From positions 1,850 to 9,985 of the forward strand of contig PLNZ01000303.1 in assembly GCA_003142915.1 (NCBI GenBank): 8,136 nt of DNA. Direction: 5' to 3'. The notes below the pieces were generated by a model. The model did no database searches and had not been told where the DNA came from. It saw only the letters and a list, made by a program, of their open reading frames with translations. The number at the start of each line of letters is the position of its first letter. The first letter of the stretch is position 1. The position numbers were made by a program, and so were the translations under genes. This document shows positions 6,501-8,136 of the stretch, one piece after another. This DNA comes from Ignavibacteriales bacterium. Its GTDB lineage: Bacteria; Bacteroidota; Ignavibacteria; Ignavibacteriales; Ignavibacteriaceae.

Positions 6501-6887
6501 ATGAAAAAAAACGGGAAAAAAGTGACAATAGTAATTTCATTATTTTTAATAATAATTGTATTTATTTGCTATTACATTTTTAATATCTATGAGACAATAA
6601 TAGAAACCGAACCGAAAAATTTATTTGCCGACAGCCGGTCAGTGGTTAATATCTCAATAAACGCTGTAAATGCACTCGGCTTTAAAGTACCTTTCCGGAA
6701 AATCTTTGGAAGCTTTGAAATAACCGAAGGAAAAGATTTAGTTGATATTGTAAAAGAGGATGATAAAAACGGCAGCCTAAGTTTGCGGGCAAAGAATCGA
6801 ACCGGTAAAGTTGTTATTTATGTTAAATCCAAATATTCATTTTTGCCTTCACTCGTAGAAATAAATATCTACCCCAATACGGCATAA
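6501..6887 (+). CDS. Single-pass membrane protein with one Ig-like domain
   Basis: This small protein of 128 residues is not one I recognise by name. It has a basic N-terminus (Lys2, Lys3, Lys6, Lys7), one hydrophobic segment at about 8-27 and a short linker. A single beta-rich domain (41-127) follows. The positive N-terminus predicts an N-in, C-out anchor in the inner membrane with the domain in the periplasm. The domain pattern is FADSRS, alternating strands, NALGFKVPF (57-65), an EG turn (76-77), NGSLSL (90-95), TGKVVI (101-106) and a final EINIYP (120-125). This resembles bacterial Ig-like (Big/invasin-type) repeats, here as one copy. Cys23 is not in a lipobox, so it is not a lipoprotein. 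It follows the ATP-grasp gene by 22 bases without a clear Shine-Dalgarno, implying a shared transcript. The fold call is moderate and the function unknown. Confidence 0.72.
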   Translation: MKKNGKKVTIVISLFLIIIVFICYYIFNIYETIIETEPKNLFADSRSVVNISINAVNALGFKVPFRKIFGSFEITEGKDLVDIVKEDDKNGSLSLRAKNRTGKVVIYVKSKYSFLPSLVEINIYPNTA

Positions 6888-6969
6888 ATACAAAAAAAGG
6901 TTCAAACTTTTAAATAATTATGATTATCTTTTATAACTGAATTATTCGAGTCTTTTTAGAAAAAACACT

Positions 6970-6974
6970 GAGGA
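6970..6974 (+). promoter_or_regulatory. Shine-Dalgarno site for the beta-barrel gene at 6978
   Basis: GAGGA lies three bases before the ATG at 6978, with its AGG core four to five bases away. It supports that start. Such sites are not present at every gene in this window, so it may mark stronger translation. Confidence 0.5.
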
Positions 6975-6977
6975 AAT

Positions 6978-7745
6978 ATGAAAAAAATATTATTGCTCAT
7001 TATTTTTCTTCTCATAACGGGTTCAACTTTGCTAGCGCAGGGAACAGCGGGCACAGATGCAAAATTTGAGTATAGATCTTTAATCGATATGCAGACAGCA
7101 GGAATACTGCAAAAAGGATATGTAGGTGTTACTTCCGATGTACTACCCGGCGGTATATTGATTGAAAAGATTGAAGTTGGAGTGTTTAACAATATAAGTT
7201 TCGGAATTTCTTACGGTGGAGAAAATTTAATAGGCGCCGGAAAACCTGATTGGTACAGTGTACCTGGCGTAGATATCAGATTTAGAATTATAAATGAAAA
7301 TATTTCTTTGCCGGCGGTCACTATTGGTTTTGATTCACAAGGTAAGGGTGAGTATTTTGATTCTACCAGCAGGTATGCAATAAAATCTCCAGGCTTTTTC
7401 GCCGCCGCAAGTAAAAACTTTGAATTTTTAGGCTATATGAGTCTTAACGGTACACTAAATTATTCACTTGAAAGCAGAGATGGGGAAGATTTTGTTGATC
7501 TTTCCGTAGGATGTGAAAAAACAATAGGTTCCAGCGTTTCTGTTATCGGCGAATACGATTTTGCTTTTAACGATCATTCAACTAATTACGGTGCAGGCAA
7601 TGGATATTTGAATATCGGGGTAAGATGGACAATAGGCAGCGGGTTTACGCTGGGATTTGATCTGCGTGATTTATTAAACAACAAGAAATGGAGTCCGAGT
7701 TCCGCTGATAGAGCTTTAAGACTCGAATATATAACGAATATATAA
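6978..7745 (+). CDS. Predicted outer-membrane beta-barrel protein, possibly YjbH-like
   Basis: The 255-residue protein has a signal peptide (Lys2-Lys3, hydrophobic 4-13, likely cut after LLA at 18-20, before Gln21). The mature chain is a run of short amphipathic strands separated by Gly/Asp/Asn turns, typical of a small outer-membrane barrel. Notable pieces are FEYRSLIDMQTAGIL (30-44), PAVTIGFDSQGKGEY (112-126), the FFAAASK segment (140-146) and GEYDFAFND (191-199). The PAVTIGFDSQ/ASK/EYD pattern faintly recalls YjbH-type proteins linked to exopolysaccharide export. No polysaccharide genes are in view, so that is only a suggestion. It lies 90 bases after the Ig-domain gene and has its own ribosome site, so it may be either the end of that transcript or separate. 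A generic outer-membrane protein of unknown function is the safe label. Confidence 0.75.
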   Translation: MKKILLLIIFLLITGSTLLAQGTAGTDAKFEYRSLIDMQTAGILQKGYVGVTSDVLPGGILIEKIEVGVFNNISFGISYGGENLIGAGKPDWYSVPGVDIRFRIINENISLPAVTIGFDSQGKGEYFDSTSRYAIKSPGFFAAASKNFEFLGYMSLNGTLNYSLESRDGEDFVDLSVGCEKTIGSSVSVIGEYDFAFNDHSTNYGAGNGYLNIGVRWTIGSGFTLGFDLRDLLNNKKWSPSSADRALRLEYITNI

Positions 7746-7953
7746 AAAGTATATTTTAATTGTTTGATTATGCAAAGTTAAACTGATTTTGTTTATATTT
7801 TGTCAAACAAATAGTTGAAATAAAATTTGTAGAAAATTGTGTACATCGAGTTTATTATTATATACAAATAGTAGTTGTTCTTTCATTATCAAGTGAAATT
7901 TTTAAGCCTTTATTTAGGCTCGATTATTGTTGAACTTTAAATATGTTATTTAA

Positions 7954-7960
7954 GTGGAGG
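7954..7960 (+). promoter_or_regulatory. Strong Shine-Dalgarno deciding the start at 7967
   Basis: GTGGAGG sits six bases before ATG 7967. A second in-frame ATG exists at 7943 and would add eight residues, but it has no ribosome site and would place extra charged residues and a Trp ahead of the signal peptide. The site therefore decides for 7967. An in-frame TGA at 7931 rules out starts further upstream. Confidence 0.7.
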
Positions 7961-7966
7961 ATTAAG

Positions 7967-8136
7967 ATGAAAAGCATAAGAATTTTAAGCTGGGTTAGTT
8001 TGATGGCTACCGCTTTATTGTTTGCGGGCTGTTATACTCAATTCCCAATGAGAAGCCCCGGAAATTATGGTTACAGTTATCATCGGGGTACACAGGATAA
8101 CCAAGCTCCTGCCGATTCAAATTACAGCAACCAGTA
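7967..8136 (+). CDS. Small lipoprotein, 3' end cut by the window
   Basis: The 56 complete codons visible encode a lipoprotein signal: Lys2 and Arg5, a hydrophobic stretch at about 9-20 and the lipobox FAGC with acceptor Cys22. The mature start is YTQF, followed by a low-complexity segment rich in Tyr, Ser, Asn, Gln and Gly. No domain can be recognised in the visible part. The reading frame is still open at 8136, so the gene continues outside the window. Its strong ribosome site suggests good expression. The 221 bases before it hold no gene and no clear promoter that I could find. Calling it an exported, probably outer-membrane-anchored lipoprotein is well supported; its role is unknown. Confidence 0.75.
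   Translation, partial: MKSIRILSWVSLMATALLFAGCYTQFPMRSPGNYGYSYHRGTQDNQAPADSNYSNQ

Noticed and set aside
6895..6911. AAAAGG...CTTTT repeat after the Ig-domain gene as an intrinsic terminator
   Set aside because: The stem is short, AT-only apart from one pair, interrupted by a mismatch and lacks a following T-run.
6925..6932. TATCTTTT as a promoter for the beta-barrel gene at 6978
   Set aside because: It misses the final G of TAnnTTTG, and the -33 position has TTC instead of TTG; two near misses in AT-rich DNA are not enough.
6956..7192. 78-residue open frame on the minus strand across the start of the beta-barrel gene
   Set aside because: It is antisense to a gene with a good signal peptide and ribosome site, and its Pro/Ser-rich translation looks like a shadow.
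7773..7780. TAACTTTG on the minus strand, a TAnnTTTG match
   Set aside because: It would transcribe antisense into the beta-barrel gene, with no gene on that strand and no TTG at a fitting distance.
7943..7966. Earlier in-frame ATG for the terminal lipoprotein
   Set aside because: It has no ribosome site and would extend the signal peptide with LFKWRIK-type residues; GTGGAGG points to 7967.
1..8136. Phage, defence island, CRISPR array, transposon or toxin-antitoxin system
   Set aside because: No integrase, transposase, nuclease, repeat-spacer pattern, terminal inverted repeats or small toxin/antitoxin pair is visible; the genes are ordinary envelope-type genes.

Overview
The window looks like a chromosomal cell-envelope region of an AT-rich, Gram-negative bacterium of the Bacteroidota/Chlorobi/Ignavibacteria assemblage. 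Three things point there. The gene order TPR lipoprotein, DUF4292 lipoprotein, EnvC-like M23 protein is, as I recall, a Bacteroidota-type arrangement. The intergenic regions carry TAnnTTTG promoter elements. Many exported proteins have signal peptides ending in Ala-Gln or a lipobox. The closer placement in Ignavibacteria is an impression from the outer-membrane protein families and was not tested.

Left half (18-5346, minus strand): four genes read leftward. Transcription starts at a 603-residue TPR lipoprotein (3535-5346), passes through a 4-base TTGA overlap into a 262-residue DUF4292/LolB-like lipoprotein (2750-3538), then through a 7-base overlap into a 433-residue coiled-coil plus LytM protein of the EnvC type (1455-2756). 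After a 93-base gap with a possible promoter of its own comes a 447-residue predicted outer-membrane beta-barrel (18-1361). The overlapping trio is probably one translationally coupled unit. The LytM domain lacks two of the expected active-site histidines, so it is more likely an amidase activator than a hydrolase. The DUF4292 protein has a LolB-like layout and sits beside a TPR protein whose C-terminus resembles the TPR proteins encoded next to lolB in some Proteobacteria. The trio may therefore join outer-membrane lipoprotein delivery to septal peptidoglycan processing; this is inference.

Right half (5564-8136, plus strand): a divergent 217-base region carries a good Bacteroidota-type promoter (TTG, 20 bases, TATCTTTG) just ahead of an ATP-grasp ligase of unknown substrate (5564-6478). 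A small single-pass membrane protein with one Ig-like domain (6501-6887) follows 22 bases later. Then come a predicted outer-membrane beta-barrel, possibly YjbH-like (6978-7745), a 221-base non-coding stretch, and the start of a small lipoprotein cut by the window edge (7967-8136).

I see no tRNA, rRNA, CRISPR array, insertion sequence, phage gene or recognised defence system. No non-coding stretch exceeds 300 bases. The most interesting content is the overlapping lipoprotein/EnvC trio and the ATP-grasp plus membrane Ig-domain pair.
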